A DNA stretch of 64,000 nucleotides from Tritrichomonas musculus (GCA_039105265.1 JAPFFF010000053.1:806001-870000), one strand, 5' to 3'. Counted from the stretch's first letter, positions 40,309 through 49,673 are shown. Notes: generated by a model from the letters alone, not told the origin. Numbers and translations: made by a program.

Positions 40309-41163
40309 ATGACAAAACAAATTATTAATCAAGTTAAGAATGAAATAAATAAAGCTATTAAGAAGAATCAACGCGATATAGAAATGGCTTTAATAAAACC
40401 ATTATCACCAGATTACCCATTTAGCACAAATGGAATATACTTTTTAATAGGCAGACCAGGCGCTGGAAAGAGTTATTGGATATGGTCTCATATAATGATT
40501 ACTGAAAAATTATTTAAGAAACCTTATTATAGCAAAATCATATTCTGCTCAACTAGTGGGAAAGCTGATAAAACTGCTGAAGTCTTACATAAAAGTATTA
40601 AGACACCAATCGATTATGTTAATGAAAAAGAACTAATGGATTTTCTAAAAAAACATCTCAAACGTAAAGTTAAATATTATGCATTAGTTAAAAATGTTCT
40701 ATCAAAAATGAAAGAAGCAAATGAAGAGATGGAACGGTTAATTAATAAGCATTCATTAGAGGACATAGATGATAGAATTGTGTATATTGCTAATAAACTT
40801 GCTAAATATAATACATCAACATACCCATATAACACATTAATAATTCTAGATGACTGCGCAGGTAGCGATTTATTGAAGAATGGCAATAGTGAATTTATAC
40901 GTTTGCTAACAAAAACAAGACACTATAATATCACGTGCATAATGGCTTTTCAAACAATAAGATTTGTTCATATCAACGCGAAACGTATGGCTACAGATAT
41001 CATTTGCTATAGTGGTTATAGCGAAGAAGATTTCACATCATTACTTCAGCAAACAAATAATAATTTAGATACAAAAGAAACAGTTAAACAATATTTACAA
41101 CACAGAGAGCCACACGATAGATTTATACTCAATATCACCGCAAATAAATATTATTTCGATTAA
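40309..41163 (+). CDS. A32/FtsK-HerA-type DNA packaging ATPase, 284 aa
   Basis: Walker A is GRPGAGKS (residues 48-55) and Walker B is LIILDD (about 177-182). They are followed by LTKTRHYNITCIMAFQTIRF, which fits sensor-type sequence of the poxvirus A32-like ATPases of Polintons. The length agrees with the family. It should pump DNA into a preformed capsid, so its presence beside capsid genes argues that the element can form particles. The gene is followed after 19 bp by the small amphipathic protein. Confidence 0.92.
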   Translation: MTKQIINQVKNEINKAIKKNQRDIEMALIKPLSPDYPFSTNGIYFLIGRPGAGKSYWIWSHIMITEKLFKKPYYSKIIFCSTSGKADKTAEVLHKSIKTPIDYVNEKELMDFLKKHLKRKVKYYALVKNVLSKMKEANEEMERLINKHSLEDIDDRIVYIANKLAKYNTSTYPYNTLIILDDCAGSDLLKNGNSEFIRLLTKTRHYNITCIMAFQTIRFVHINAKRMATDIICYSGYSEEDFTSLLQQTNNNLDTKETVKQYLQHREPHDRFILNITANKYYFD

Positions 41164-41182
41164 ACTTTTTAATTATTTTTAA

Positions 41183-41608
41183 ATGTGCGGGTTTTTTAAG
41201 AAATTAATCAAAACAGGAATAGGGTTAGCAAGCAAGCATTTAATGAATTTTGCTAATAGTGCTACTGGTGGATTAGCTGGCAAAGTTGTCAATACTGCTA
41301 TCGATGGAGTTAATAAGCATGCTGGTATAATTGGTAAGGTTGCCCAAGGTATCGGTCGAAAACTATTAAGTGATAAGACACGTGAAAAGATATCTAATTT
41401 CGCTGATACTGCTATAAAATATATTCCAAAAGGCAACGTAAGAACTGCTTTAGAAAAAGTTAATAATGCTGCTCAAGGGCGAAAAGAAAATTATAATGTT
41501 AAGACAAAAATTAATAAGCAATTAAATTCTACTGAATGGGCACAAGAAACCCCTAGGACTAAGTCCAAACCAATTTCACAAGAGAGATATGTTGAGAGGG
41601 GTGGCTAG
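41183..41608 (+). CDS. Small amphipathic glycine/alanine-rich protein, 141 aa
   Basis: The N-terminal 75 residues alternate glycine, alanine and lysine (MCGFFKKLIKTGIGLASKH, SATGGLAGKVVNTAIDG), an amphipathic design. The C-terminal half is basic and polar. It resembles the start of the 75-aa protein of the outer element. A minor capsid or membrane-active (pVI-like) role is possible but inferred. Near its end a GGAC-TAA-GTCC palindrome (41556-41566) encodes part of the tail. Confidence 0.6.
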   Translation: MCGFFKKLIKTGIGLASKHLMNFANSATGGLAGKVVNTAIDGVNKHAGIIGKVAQGIGRKLLSDKTREKISNFADTAIKYIPKGNVRTALEKVNNAAQGRKENYNVKTKINKQLNSTEWAQETPRTKSKPISQERYVERGG

Positions 41609-41671
41609 TGTATTAAAACTCAAAAATAAAACTCGATAAAACTCACTTTTCTTATTTTTATTGGGTTTTAA

Positions 41672-42328
41672 ATGAGCAAGAAATATTTAACTGGAAGTAA
41701 GCGTTTACAAATTATACAACGTTGGCTTAATGGAGTAGATGACCCTGAGTACGATGTTTTCCCAACACGTAAAGAAGGCAAATATATCGTCAAGCCACGA
41801 AATGAAACGATTAAACAAACAACTAAAGAAGTTAATGACTTGCATAGCAAGACTCTTTCTTTAGAAAGCGAAGAACCAAATGAGAAAACAGAACAAGAAC
41901 CAATAGAACCCGAACAAGAAGGACTACGTCCCGGGCAAAGCCTTGATCATTATGAAGAGCCTAAAACAACACCCAAACCAAAACAAATTACACGACCAAA
42001 AGCTAGACAGCAAACAAACATAAATGACCAATCGTACGACCCCACGATTAATATAGAGATACTTAATCAATTGAAATTATTAGGTGAAGAATTTAAACTT
42101 AAACGTGAGAAAAAAGAACAAAAGCGGATGATTAAAGAAGTCGTTCAAAAACAAATTGCTAAGCCGAGGATGCAATATAATTATACTGAGCCAGATTATG
42201 AACAACTGCCAATTTCCATTGGAAATAGTCTTGACAAAGTCAAGCCAAACCAAGATGAAGAAATGATAGAACAACCACAACCCACTTTAACCAGAAGACG
42301 AAATAATATATTTGCTGATATAATGTAA
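41672..42328 (+). CDS. Hypothetical inner Maverick protein, 218 aa
   Basis: It starts with a basic helix (KKYLTGSKRLQIIQRWLNG), then a Glu/Pro-rich low-complexity middle, and a basic helix (EEFKLKREKKEQKRMIKEV). A GC-rich patch at 41921-41945 (GGACTACGTCC followed by CCCGGG) encodes GLRPGQSLDHY in the middle of this region and looks foreign to the AT-rich gene. Its place between the pVI-like gene and the capsid gene suggests a virion or scaffold function; unknown. Confidence 0.6.
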   Translation: MSKKYLTGSKRLQIIQRWLNGVDDPEYDVFPTRKEGKYIVKPRNETIKQTTKEVNDLHSKTLSLESEEPNEKTEQEPIEPEQEGLRPGQSLDHYEEPKTTPKPKQITRPKARQQTNINDQSYDPTINIEILNQLKLLGEEFKLKREKKEQKRMIKEVVQKQIAKPRMQYNYTEPDYEQLPISIGNSLDKVKPNQDEEMIEQPQPTLTRRRNNIFADIM

Positions 42329-42366
42329 AATACTTTTTAATTGATTTATTTTTTAATTTATATTAA

Positions 42367-43959
42367 ATGTTGAACAATGAATTGATTATGCAAACTTCAG
42401 CCGAAGCATGTACTCAAATTGCTTCATATTTTGATGTGGTTGATAATTGTATTTCTATGAGTGATACAAACAAACAATATTCTATTAATCCGCAAACATC
42501 TTATTCACCATCACCACCTATTCAACAAGGCTCATATACATCAGTTATTATTTCGCCAAACAGTCATAATACAGCAGATATATACAATGGTTTTATAAAA
42601 GCCAGTATGAAAATAAAAGTAAATATAAATGAAAATTTAGCCACATCTGCTAATGTAGACGGTTATAGATTTAATAGAATATGGTATGGATTTAAAGATG
42701 CTAGAGACGCCGTCGAGAAATATGAAATAGTTGCAAATGGTATAACAATATATACACAGAATTTTGGTTGTGAAGAATCATTTTTGACGGCATGTTGTGC
42801 AAACGAAACAACAAAAAGAGCTGATATTTATTCTAAAGCGAGGCATAAAGATATATGGAATGATAAAGAAGGATGCAGATGTGGATTTGTTGTTAATTGG
42901 GATGATAAAACTGTTGCAGAAGATACAATCCACCTAAAAATTGATTTAAGAAGATTCTTACCATTATCTAACATTAAATATTTACCAGCATTTGCAGGCA
43001 AAATAGAATTGCGTTTATATTTCTCATGTGCTGGTTTAGTTTATTGTCCATTAGGTCCGGCGAGAGTTTTAAAGAATAATCCAGGTTTGTTTTCTAAATA
43101 TACATTTGAAAAAATTACAATTGAATTTCAACCGATTGGTGATCCTATTACTTGTTGGGTTAAATCAACTTCAGCCGGCACATCACCTAATTTAACATAT
43201 ACATTAAATAAAGGTACGAGAGTAAGTAATGTTGTTGAATACACTATTACAGATTGCTTATCCATTATACCATGCTTTGGAATTAGTGATAATGTTTATA
43301 GTTCTTTAGTTCAACGATACAGCAACCCATCAAGTCCTTTAACATTTCCAACACAAACCTTATCAGTTTATACTACAACAAACGCATTAAAAAATATTAA
43401 CGATAAAACAACATGTACAATTACACCTAGATTTGTTGATAGTATATTCTGCTTGTTTCCATTACATAATAGGCATAAAACAGTGTTTAAAAATCCATTG
43501 TTTGATTCATTTTATATTAACGCAGGTGGATATGGCAATATACCAGCTAGACCATTTGGAACAAATGAACAGTATCCAGAATTTTTAGAATACTGTCAAA
43601 ACGCGATGAATATGAACGGTGAGCAATCAGGCTTTAATAAGGAGGTTGTAGCATCATTAACAAATAAAATTGTATATAATGCAACATTAGGCAATTATCC
43701 AGATGATAGATCAAGCTTCTTTATTGGTTTGCCAACTGAAACAGATAACACATATCAACAAGGTTTAACAAGTTTGAGTCCAATTAACTTTGAAATCAAT
43801 GTGTCGCAGAAAACAGGAAACGATACATTTGCTAATGAAGTTGATACGCCACCTTTATTATGCTTATTGTATGATGGCTCTATTAGTATATTAGTTCAAC
43901 CGAACGGCATGCCGCCACTTGTTCGCATCGGTTCATACGATATAACAAGTCCAGAATAA
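42367..43959 (+). CDS. Probable major capsid protein (double jelly-roll type), 530 aa
   Basis: A beta-rich protein with the length and place expected of the Polinton major capsid protein, close behind the packaging ATPase. Conserved-looking strings are YNGFIKASMKIKVNINENL, NRIWYGFKDARDAVEKYEI, TIHLKIDLRRFLPLSNIKYL, GKIELRLYFSC and FEKITIEFQPIGDPI. Cysteine is frequent. The double jelly-roll assignment rests on size, composition and context; structure prediction would settle it. An alternate start at the inner Met (MQTSAEACTQ) is possible. Confidence 0.65.
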   Translation: MLNNELIMQTSAEACTQIASYFDVVDNCISMSDTNKQYSINPQTSYSPSPPIQQGSYTSVIISPNSHNTADIYNGFIKASMKIKVNINENLATSANVDGYRFNRIWYGFKDARDAVEKYEIVANGITIYTQNFGCEESFLTACCANETTKRADIYSKARHKDIWNDKEGCRCGFVVNWDDKTVAEDTIHLKIDLRRFLPLSNIKYLPAFAGKIELRLYFSCAGLVYCPLGPARVLKNNPGLFSKYTFEKITIEFQPIGDPITCWVKSTSAGTSPNLTYTLNKGTRVSNVVEYTITDCLSIIPCFGISDNVYSSLVQRYSNPSSPLTFPTQTLSVYTTTNALKNINDKTTCTITPRFVDSIFCLFPLHNRHKTVFKNPLFDSFYINAGGYGNIPARPFGTNEQYPEFLEYCQNAMNMNGEQSGFNKEVVASLTNKIVYNATLGNYPDDRSSFFIGLPTETDNTYQQGLTSLSPINFEINVSQKTGNDTFANEVDTPPLLCLLYDGSISILVQPNGMPPLVRIGSYDITSPE

Positions 43960-44013
43960 ATATAAATTTATTAAAGCAAATTATATAATTATTTTTGTTT
44001 AATTTATAGTTAA

Positions 44014-44442
44014 ATGAATAAGTATAAGAATCCTAATTCAACAACAGTAGGAGTTAGTGGTTGTATGGTAAATGAAAACATGAGAACAGAAAAACAAATT
44101 AATTATAATCATTATGGTATATTTGCAAATGATAATACTTATGCCGTTACGTTCAATCCTTACATTAATCGGCCACCAACGAAGCAAATGACACATTACC
44201 CTATTAAATCACCTCCAACTAATCAACACATAACAAGAACTTATAACGAACCACCTGTAAGCTTAACTGATGGCAAAACATATTTAAACAATGCATCTTC
44301 TAATGCACCACCTATTCTACCACCATTTCTAAACAAACCTGAAGACTTGGCAACTATTCAAGGTCTCGCTGATGAGAAAAATAAAGGCAATGTTGTTTAT
44401 GGACCAACGCATACAATTAATCAAAAGAACATAGTTTATTAA
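44014..44442 (+). CDS. Proline/asparagine-rich hypothetical protein, 142 aa
   Basis: A polar protein with PPTKQMTHYPIKSPPTNQ- and PPILPPFLNKP-type stretches and no membrane segment. It follows the capsid gene and precedes the accessory gene shared with the outer element. It may be a minor virion protein. No family recognised. Confidence 0.55.
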   Translation: MNKYKNPNSTTVGVSGCMVNENMRTEKQINYNHYGIFANDNTYAVTFNPYINRPPTKQMTHYPIKSPPTNQHITRTYNEPPVSLTDGKTYLNNASSNAPPILPPFLNKPEDLATIQGLADEKNKGNVVYGPTHTINQKNIVY

Positions 44443-44465
44443 AACTTTTTATTTTTATTCAAATT

Positions 44466-44996
44466 ATGATCAAGAAAAGAAGTTTAAACACAGGTGTTAA
44501 TGCTAACGTTTCATTAGAACCATCAGCAGCATCACAATCAACATCAAACATTAATAACAACATTATAATTAATAAACGAGATGATGGTAAAGAAGATATT
44601 GTTATAACTCGCGATATTGAACTAGATGATAAACAATTAGAGGCTACAGATAAAGATATGAGAACTGTTATATTGGAAGCATATGCGCAAATATTATTAG
44701 ACCAAGACAAAGCGTTATTGAGTAATTTAATTTTTAAAAATAGTATTATTGTGCCTGTAAGCTCTTTGCAAAATATAATTAAAGCAGCTATCAAAGTTGA
44801 AGATGTTGAAATATATTTAGACGAAGATGTTAAATGCTGTGCATCTAAAGCTAATCCAATTAGAAAAATTGAAGCCATTAAAATAATTAATGACAATGGC
44901 GAAATAGTAATAGATTTTAAGCAAGTTTATAATAAAGAGTTTAACGAACTTGTTAATGTTTATCACCTTTGCCTAAAATATGCTGTTAATTGTTAA
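44466..44996 (+). CDS. Accessory protein shared by both Mavericks, 176 aa
   Basis: The C-terminal ~90 residues align with the outer element's protein at 61578-62219: YLDEDVKC against LNEDIGCS, followed by IEAIKIINDNGE against VSKILITKDGKT, then an aromatic/Lys tail ending in Cys. The N-terminal parts are unlike. As it is kept in two families, it probably has a basic function in the element, but I know no named family. It starts 23 bp after the previous gene. Confidence 0.65.
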   Translation: MIKKRSLNTGVNANVSLEPSAASQSTSNINNNIIINKRDDGKEDIVITRDIELDDKQLEATDKDMRTVILEAYAQILLDQDKALLSNLIFKNSIIVPVSSLQNIIKAAIKVEDVEIYLDEDVKCCASKANPIRKIEAIKIINDNGEIVIDFKQVYNKEFNELVNVYHLCLKYAVNC

Positions 44997-45124
44997 TTTG
45001 TTTTAGGCTGATTAGAATATGCAAATTCTCTTTCACGAATTAAATAAATGTATTCCACTAACATTTTTATCAAGTTATTAAATTAAACTCGTTTTAAATT
45101 TTTTATTTTTTTATCGCCTCATAA

Positions 45125-45592
45125 ATGACAGCTGAAAACTCTACTGAAACTAATAACTTCTATTCCACAACCAGATTTATTAACTTCATTAAAGACAAAT
45201 ACCCCGATAATAAATTTATTAGAGCAGTTTGTTATTTTGAAGGTGATGCAGCATTTAAAAACAAATTTAATAAAATATGCTCAAAACCTTTATTTATAAC
45301 ATTGGAGGCGTCTAATAAACGTAGTAATATTTATCTCAATTACAATAAAATTAATAGTTTATTCGGTGATTCTATAATCATTACATTTAATAATAAATTT
45401 GAACTAAACAGTAAAACATCATTAAATAAAATGTATCTACTCGTAATTGAATTTGAGCAGAAAACTTATTTAGACACACAATACTATCCATCGCACGTTG
45501 TAGAATGCGAAAACCAACATAATATAGAACATATAAGAGACCAATTCAAAGTTGAATTTGATAACAGCGATTTAAGGGATGATATGTTTTAA
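45125..45592 (+). CDS. Hypothetical inner Maverick protein, 155 aa
   Basis: An alpha/beta-looking protein (FINFIKDKYPDNKFIRAV, KMYLLVIEFEQKTYLDTQ) with an acidic tail. No motif recognised. It has its own promoter-like T-tract with TTTTTATCGCC upstream (45097-45124). Confidence 0.55.
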   Translation: MTAENSTETNNFYSTTRFINFIKDKYPDNKFIRAVCYFEGDAAFKNKFNKICSKPLFITLEASNKRSNIYLNYNKINSLFGDSIIITFNNKFELNSKTSLNKMYLLVIEFEQKTYLDTQYYPSHVVECENQHNIEHIRDQFKVEFDNSDLRDDMF

Positions 45593-45654
45593 AAAATATG
45601 TTTTAAAAAATATTGTTAAAATTATTTTAATTTAATTTTTTTATCAAGTTATAA

Positions 45655-45936
45655 ATGAGTGAAAATACGCTAAATCTTACTGAATTTAAACCAACACCTA
45701 TTATTAAAAAATTGTCTAAATCAAAATCAAGCGATAATTTAAAATCAATTGTTGAAACAACCATAAATGAACCAGCATCTAATGTTAAAAAGACTAATCG
45801 CGGTCGAAAAAGCAAATATATAACTGATGAGGAACGTAAAGAAGCCAGAAGACAACAACAGAGAGAATATAGATTAAGAAAAAAACAAGAATTAGAATCA
45901 TTACGTAAAATAGTTGATGAAAAATTGAGTGAATAA
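45655..45936 (+). CDS. Small basic-region protein, bZIP-like, 93 aa
   Basis: The middle contains RGRKSKYITDEERKEARRQQ, then REYRLRKKQELESLRKI: an AT-hook-like RGRK and a basic helix leading into a short Leu-spaced coil. This is like a bZIP DNA-binding region but too short to be sure. A transcription factor of the element is plausible. It directly precedes the left repeat array. Confidence 0.6.
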   Translation: MSENTLNLTEFKPTPIIKKLSKSKSSDNLKSIVETTINEPASNVKKTNRGRKSKYITDEERKEARRQQQREYRLRKKQELESLRKIVDEKLSE

Positions 45937-45960
45937 ATTATGTATATATATTATTTTTTT

Positions 45961-46711
45961 GTCAAAGTATCAGGTATCAGGTATCAGGTGCTAGTGAATG
46001 AATTTTCAAACAAAACTTTTTCTAATGAGAGTTAGTTTTATTTTTTTCGATGCGGTTAAATATGACTATATTCAAAGTATCAGGTATCAGGTATCAGGTG
46101 CTAGTGAATGAATTTTAAAACAAAACTTTTTCTAATGAGAGTTAGTTTTATTTTTCTTTCGATGTGGTTTTAAACAGTTTTGTCAAAGTATCAGGTATCA
46201 GGTATCAGGTGCTAGTGAATGAATTTTAAAACAAAACTTTTTCTAATGAGAGTTAGTTTTATTTTTTCGATGCGGTTAAATATGACTATATTCAAAGTAT
46301 CAGGTATCAGGTATCAGGTGCTAGTGAATGAATTTTAAAACAAAACTTTTTCTAATGAGAGTTAGTTTTATTTTTCTTTCGATGTGGTTTTAAACAGTTT
46401 TGTCAAAGTATCAGGTATCAGGTATCAGGTGCTAGTGAATGAATTTTAAAACAAAACTTTTTCTAATGAGAGTTAGTTTTATTTTTTTCGATGTGGTTAA
46501 ATATGACTATATTCAAAGTATCAGGTATCAGGTATCAGGTGCTAGTGAATGAATTTTAAAACAAAACTTTTTCTAATGAGAGTTAGTTTTATTTTTCTTT
46601 CGATGTGGTTTTAAACAGTTTTGTCAAAGTATCAGGTATCAGGTATCAGGTGCTAGTGAATGAATTTTAAAACAAAACTTTTTCTAATGGGAGTAAGTTT
46701 TATTTTTAATT
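45961..46711 (+). repeat. Left tandem array, seven ~110-bp units
   Basis: Units begin at about 45963, 46073, 46184, 46294, 46404, 46514 and 46624 with triple CAGGTAT (TATCAGGTATCAGGTATCAG), then GGTGCTAGTGAATGAATTTT, AACAAAACTTTTTCTAATG and GTTAGTTTTATTTTT. Two spacer types alternate (CGATGCGGTTAAATATGAC and CGATGTGGTTTTAAACAG), so the true period is about 220 bp. The array ends about 60 bp before the 409-aa gene. The right array has the same units inverted. Confidence 0.93.
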
Positions 46712-46735
46712 TAAATGCACTACAAAAATTAATCT

Positions 46736-46772
46736 AGTTTTTATTTTTTTAATTTTTTTATCGCAATATAAA
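46736..46772 (+). promoter_or_regulatory. Maverick T-tract promoter-like sequence
   Basis: TAGTTTTTATTTTTTTAATT then TTTTTATCGCAATATAAA, directly before the ATG at 46773. Nearly the same text precedes the genes at 48858 and 50655, though these genes are unrelated. Confidence 0.55.
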
Positions 46773-48002
46773 ATGATAAGTCAAATCGAAAGCAACAAAG
46801 TTGCCGAGCGCAAGCGAAACATTAACAACGAATTAAATAATATACGCCAGAAAACATACTCTCAAAATGGTAAATCATATTTTGGTCTTTATAAATCTAT
46901 TGAAGAATATGATGAAATCATAAACGAGTATAAAGAGCAAATAGATAACATAAATATTAATGAATTAAATTATCAACTTAGTCAATGTAATAATAAATTA
47001 ACCGAAATCAAAAACGAATTATATCATTTATTATTTAGTGTTGTTGAAGATTCGTTAGAAATAGAGAATAAAGAAAAGCAATTACATAACGAAGAAAAAG
47101 AAATAAAGAATAATAAACTTAGTTTATGTGATAAAATTGAACAATATAAAGGTTTAAATAGAGTAATAAATAACGCTATTAAAGAAAAAGAATTTATAAC
47201 TAAAGTCAATCAAAAAATAAATGACATGAAACCATTAATAGAATTGAAATATAATAAACCAAATGAATATATTACTAAAAAAATTAATGATTTATTTGAT
47301 GGATACATGACTGATTTAAACGAAATCATTAATGAAATATTAAATGATTCATGCTCTAAATATGCGAAAAGTATGACTGATTATATTAAAAGGCATTTAG
47401 ATATAAAGCCATTAAATAAATTCATTTCACAATTAAAATTATTGTCAAACACTTATTTCAGTTCATGCAATTTTGATAAAGAATCAATAAACAGTATTAT
47501 TAATAAAATATATACTGATATATATAATTATTGGTCCAAAAACTTTATCGAACCATTTGAGTCTATTTTGGAAAAATGCATGGTTATAAGCAGTAATATA
47601 TCTAATATAAAAGAGGCGATTGCTGTAGCAAGCTGTCTTGTAAAATTAATAAATAACCAATTCAAAGAAGAAGGCGAGTTCGATAAATTATTTCAAGAAT
47701 ATTTTGATGAATTTAAAACAATACTAGATGGAATTTTAGATAAATATATTAATCATGAGACATTAAATATTAAACTAAACGAATTAATACCCAAATCAAA
47801 TAAAATACAACAATTTATAAAATCACTTCCCACAGAATACACATCAATAACAGAATTAATAACATTATACGAAAGTATTGTTGGCGAAACAATTACAAAT
47901 AGAGACATTGGAAAATTATTAAAAAATATTGATGGAATTGAGTATAAGAGAAAGAAGGTTAATAATAAGCTGGTTGGCATGTATAAATATACGCTTAAAT
48001 AA
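46773..48002 (+). CDS. Coiled-coil protein inside the inverted repeat arrays, 409 aa
   Basis: Residues 1-150 form a coiled coil (RKRNINNELNNIRQKTYSQN, KEKQLHNEEKEIKNNKLS), followed by a helical middle and a compact C-terminal region (INRDIGKLL-type turn and KKVNNKLVGMYKYTL end) that resembles a winged-helix-like fold in pattern only. The family is not recognised. It stands alone between two head-on arrays and so could be a cargo gene that entered the Maverick together with them. It has the common Maverick promoter-like sequence. Confidence 0.65.
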   Translation: MISQIESNKVAERKRNINNELNNIRQKTYSQNGKSYFGLYKSIEEYDEIINEYKEQIDNININELNYQLSQCNNKLTEIKNELYHLLFSVVEDSLEIENKEKQLHNEEKEIKNNKLSLCDKIEQYKGLNRVINNAIKEKEFITKVNQKINDMKPLIELKYNKPNEYITKKINDLFDGYMTDLNEIINEILNDSCSKYAKSMTDYIKRHLDIKPLNKFISQLKLLSNTYFSSCNFDKESINSIINKIYTDIYNYWSKNFIEPFESILEKCMVISSNISNIKEAIAVASCLVKLINNQFKEEGEFDKLFQEYFDEFKTILDGILDKYINHETLNIKLNELIPKSNKIQQFIKSLPTEYTSITELITLYESIVGETITNRDIGKLLKNIDGIEYKRKKVNNKLVGMYKYTLK

Positions 48003-48004
48003 AA

Positions 48005-48515
48005 AACTTACTCCCATTAAAAAAATTATTTTTCCTGAATTCATTCACTAGCACCTGATACCTGATACTTGATACTTTAACAAAATGATAACAAATCCAC
48101 ATCGAAAAAATAAAACTAACTCTCATTAGAAAAAGTTTTGTTTTAAAATTCATTCACTAGCACCTGATACCTGATACCTGATACTTTGAATATAGTCATA
48201 TTTAACCGCATCGAAAAAATAAAACTAACTCTCATTAGAAAAAGTTTTGTTTTAAAATTCATTCACTAGCACCTGATACCTGATACCTGATACTTTGACA
48301 AAACTGTTTAAAACCACATCGAAAGAAAAATAAAACTTACTCCCATTAGAAAAAGTTTTGTTTTAAAATTCATTCACTAGCACCTGATACCTGATACCTG
48401 ATACTTTGAATATAGTCATATTTAACCGCATCGAAAAAATAAAACTAACTCTCATTAGAAAAAGTTTTGTTTTAAAATTCATTCACTAGCACCTGATACC
48501 TGATACCTGATACCG
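48005..48515 (-). repeat. Right tandem array, five ~110-bp units, inverted
   Basis: It is the reverse complement of the left array units (ATTCACTAGCACCTGATACC and so on), with two alternating spacer types. The first unit next to the gene is degenerate. Together with the left array it would form a stem of about 500 bp. It stops abruptly at GATACC (48515) and a piece of KilA-N-gene-like sequence follows. Confidence 0.93.
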
Positions 48516-48518
48516 TAT

Positions 48519-48626
48519 AATAATATAAATGAAATAATTAAAGAATTGCGGTTTATGCAAAATTGCACTGACCAAGAATTCTTAGAAAATGGGTCCGCGA
48601 GAATTCGGGCGGACCAAAAATAACTA
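48519..48626 (+). pseudogene. Short partial copy of the KilA-N gene
   Basis: The frame ...EFLENGSARIRADQK then stop corresponds to ELLENGSARILADQK in the complete KilA-N gene at 48858 (49057-49120), and DNA identity is high over about 50 bp around GGGTCCGCGAGAATTC. It is only a fragment, with no start of its own that is clearly used. It may be left over from the event that brought in the arrays. Confidence 0.55.
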
Positions 48627-48857
48627 GCTACAAGAGAATATAATTATATTATTTTTGGCTCATTTTTTCAAATGAAAATGGACTAAGCGATTTTTAAAAT
48701 CCTTTCCCGTTTCCAGGTTTTATTTGTCTGTCTGTCCTGTCTGTCTGTCCGTTATAAAATATAAAATGTTGAAAACGTTTAAAATAAAACATTATTTTTA
48801 ATTATTTTTCGTTTCAAAAATTAATCTAGTTTTTATTTTTTTAATTTTTTATCTACA
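48627..48857 (+). promoter_or_regulatory. Spacer with TGTC repeats and T-tract promoter-like sequence
   Basis: About 48724-48752 holds a run of TGTCTGTC-type repeats. 48815-48857 has CTAGTTTTTATTTTTTTAAT then TTTTTTATCTACA before the ATG at 48858, matching the element's common upstream design. Confidence 0.5.
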
Positions 48858-49628
48858 ATGAAAAGAATGAATAGTACAACAACTAACACATCAATTAATG
48901 CCTTTATTGAACCAATCAATGAAGATTATGAATATATACAATATAACGAAAAGCTTAGATTAATTCATTCAATCAAAGATGATATGTATCAAATGCAAAG
49001 TATAATTAAAGCGTGCAATGTTAATAAGAGAGCTAGAGATTGGTTTCGTAATGAATCCACCAAAGAATTATTAGAAAATGGGTCCGCGAGAATTCTGGCG
49101 GACCAAAAATTATATGAAGATAGGCCAAATTTTCCAAATGAATTAAAAGGTACATATGTTCATAAATTATTAGTTAATAATATTGCTATGTGGGCTTCTC
49201 CAAAATATGCTTGGGATATAATGGAGCTTCTAGATACATATTTTGAAAAACAACGTAATCAATTACAAACAAAAGTAAATGAACAAAAGCCTCGAATGGT
49301 ACCTAACGGCAAACAAAAGAGTTATAAATATATGATTTGGAAAGAAATCTTAAATGATAAACCAGAATATATAAGATTAAATTTAGTTAGGCGTAATGCT
49401 AAATCATTTTACGAGGTATCTAAAATAAGAAACACTAATGCATGCTGGTTTTATAAACCTAATCTACCTATTGCAATGACTCCTAACGAAGATATTAAAA
49501 ACATTATCAAAAAGAATTTTAACGGAGAAGAAGCAGTAATAAAAGGTTGCAAAATAGATATTAAAATTGAATTGCTTGATAAATTAAAAGAGTTAATAAC
49601 AAATTATTTTGAATCATATCAAGAATAA
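48858..49628 (+). CDS. KilA-N domain protein, 256 aa
   Basis: Residues about 35-130 carry the KilA-N signature: ACNVNKRARDWFRNESTKEL, then GTYVHKLLVNNIAMWASPKY and an AWDIMELLDTYF helix. KilA-N is a DNA-binding domain common in large DNA viruses, phages and Polintons of protists. The C-terminal part has a further conserved-looking stretch (YKYMIWKEILNDKPEYI...). A 24-bp near-palindrome (49081-49104) encodes the loop GSARILADQ inside the domain. It probably regulates replication or transcription of the element. Confidence 0.85.
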   Translation: MKRMNSTTTNTSINAFIEPINEDYEYIQYNEKLRLIHSIKDDMYQMQSIIKACNVNKRARDWFRNESTKELLENGSARILADQKLYEDRPNFPNELKGTYVHKLLVNNIAMWASPKYAWDIMELLDTYFEKQRNQLQTKVNEQKPRMVPNGKQKSYKYMIWKEILNDKPEYIRLNLVRRNAKSFYEVSKIRNTNACWFYKPNLPIAMTPNEDIKNIIKKNFNGEEAVIKGCKIDIKIELLDKLKELITNYFESYQE

Positions 49629-49673
49629 ATATTTATTGCATCAAGAAATATATTTTTTTTTATTTTTATATAA

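Noticed and set aside
45961-48515. Regular repeats resembling a CRISPR array
   Set aside because: Units are about 110 bp with only two alternating spacer types, inverted on the other side of a gene, in a eukaryotic element. There are no unique spacers and no cas genes.
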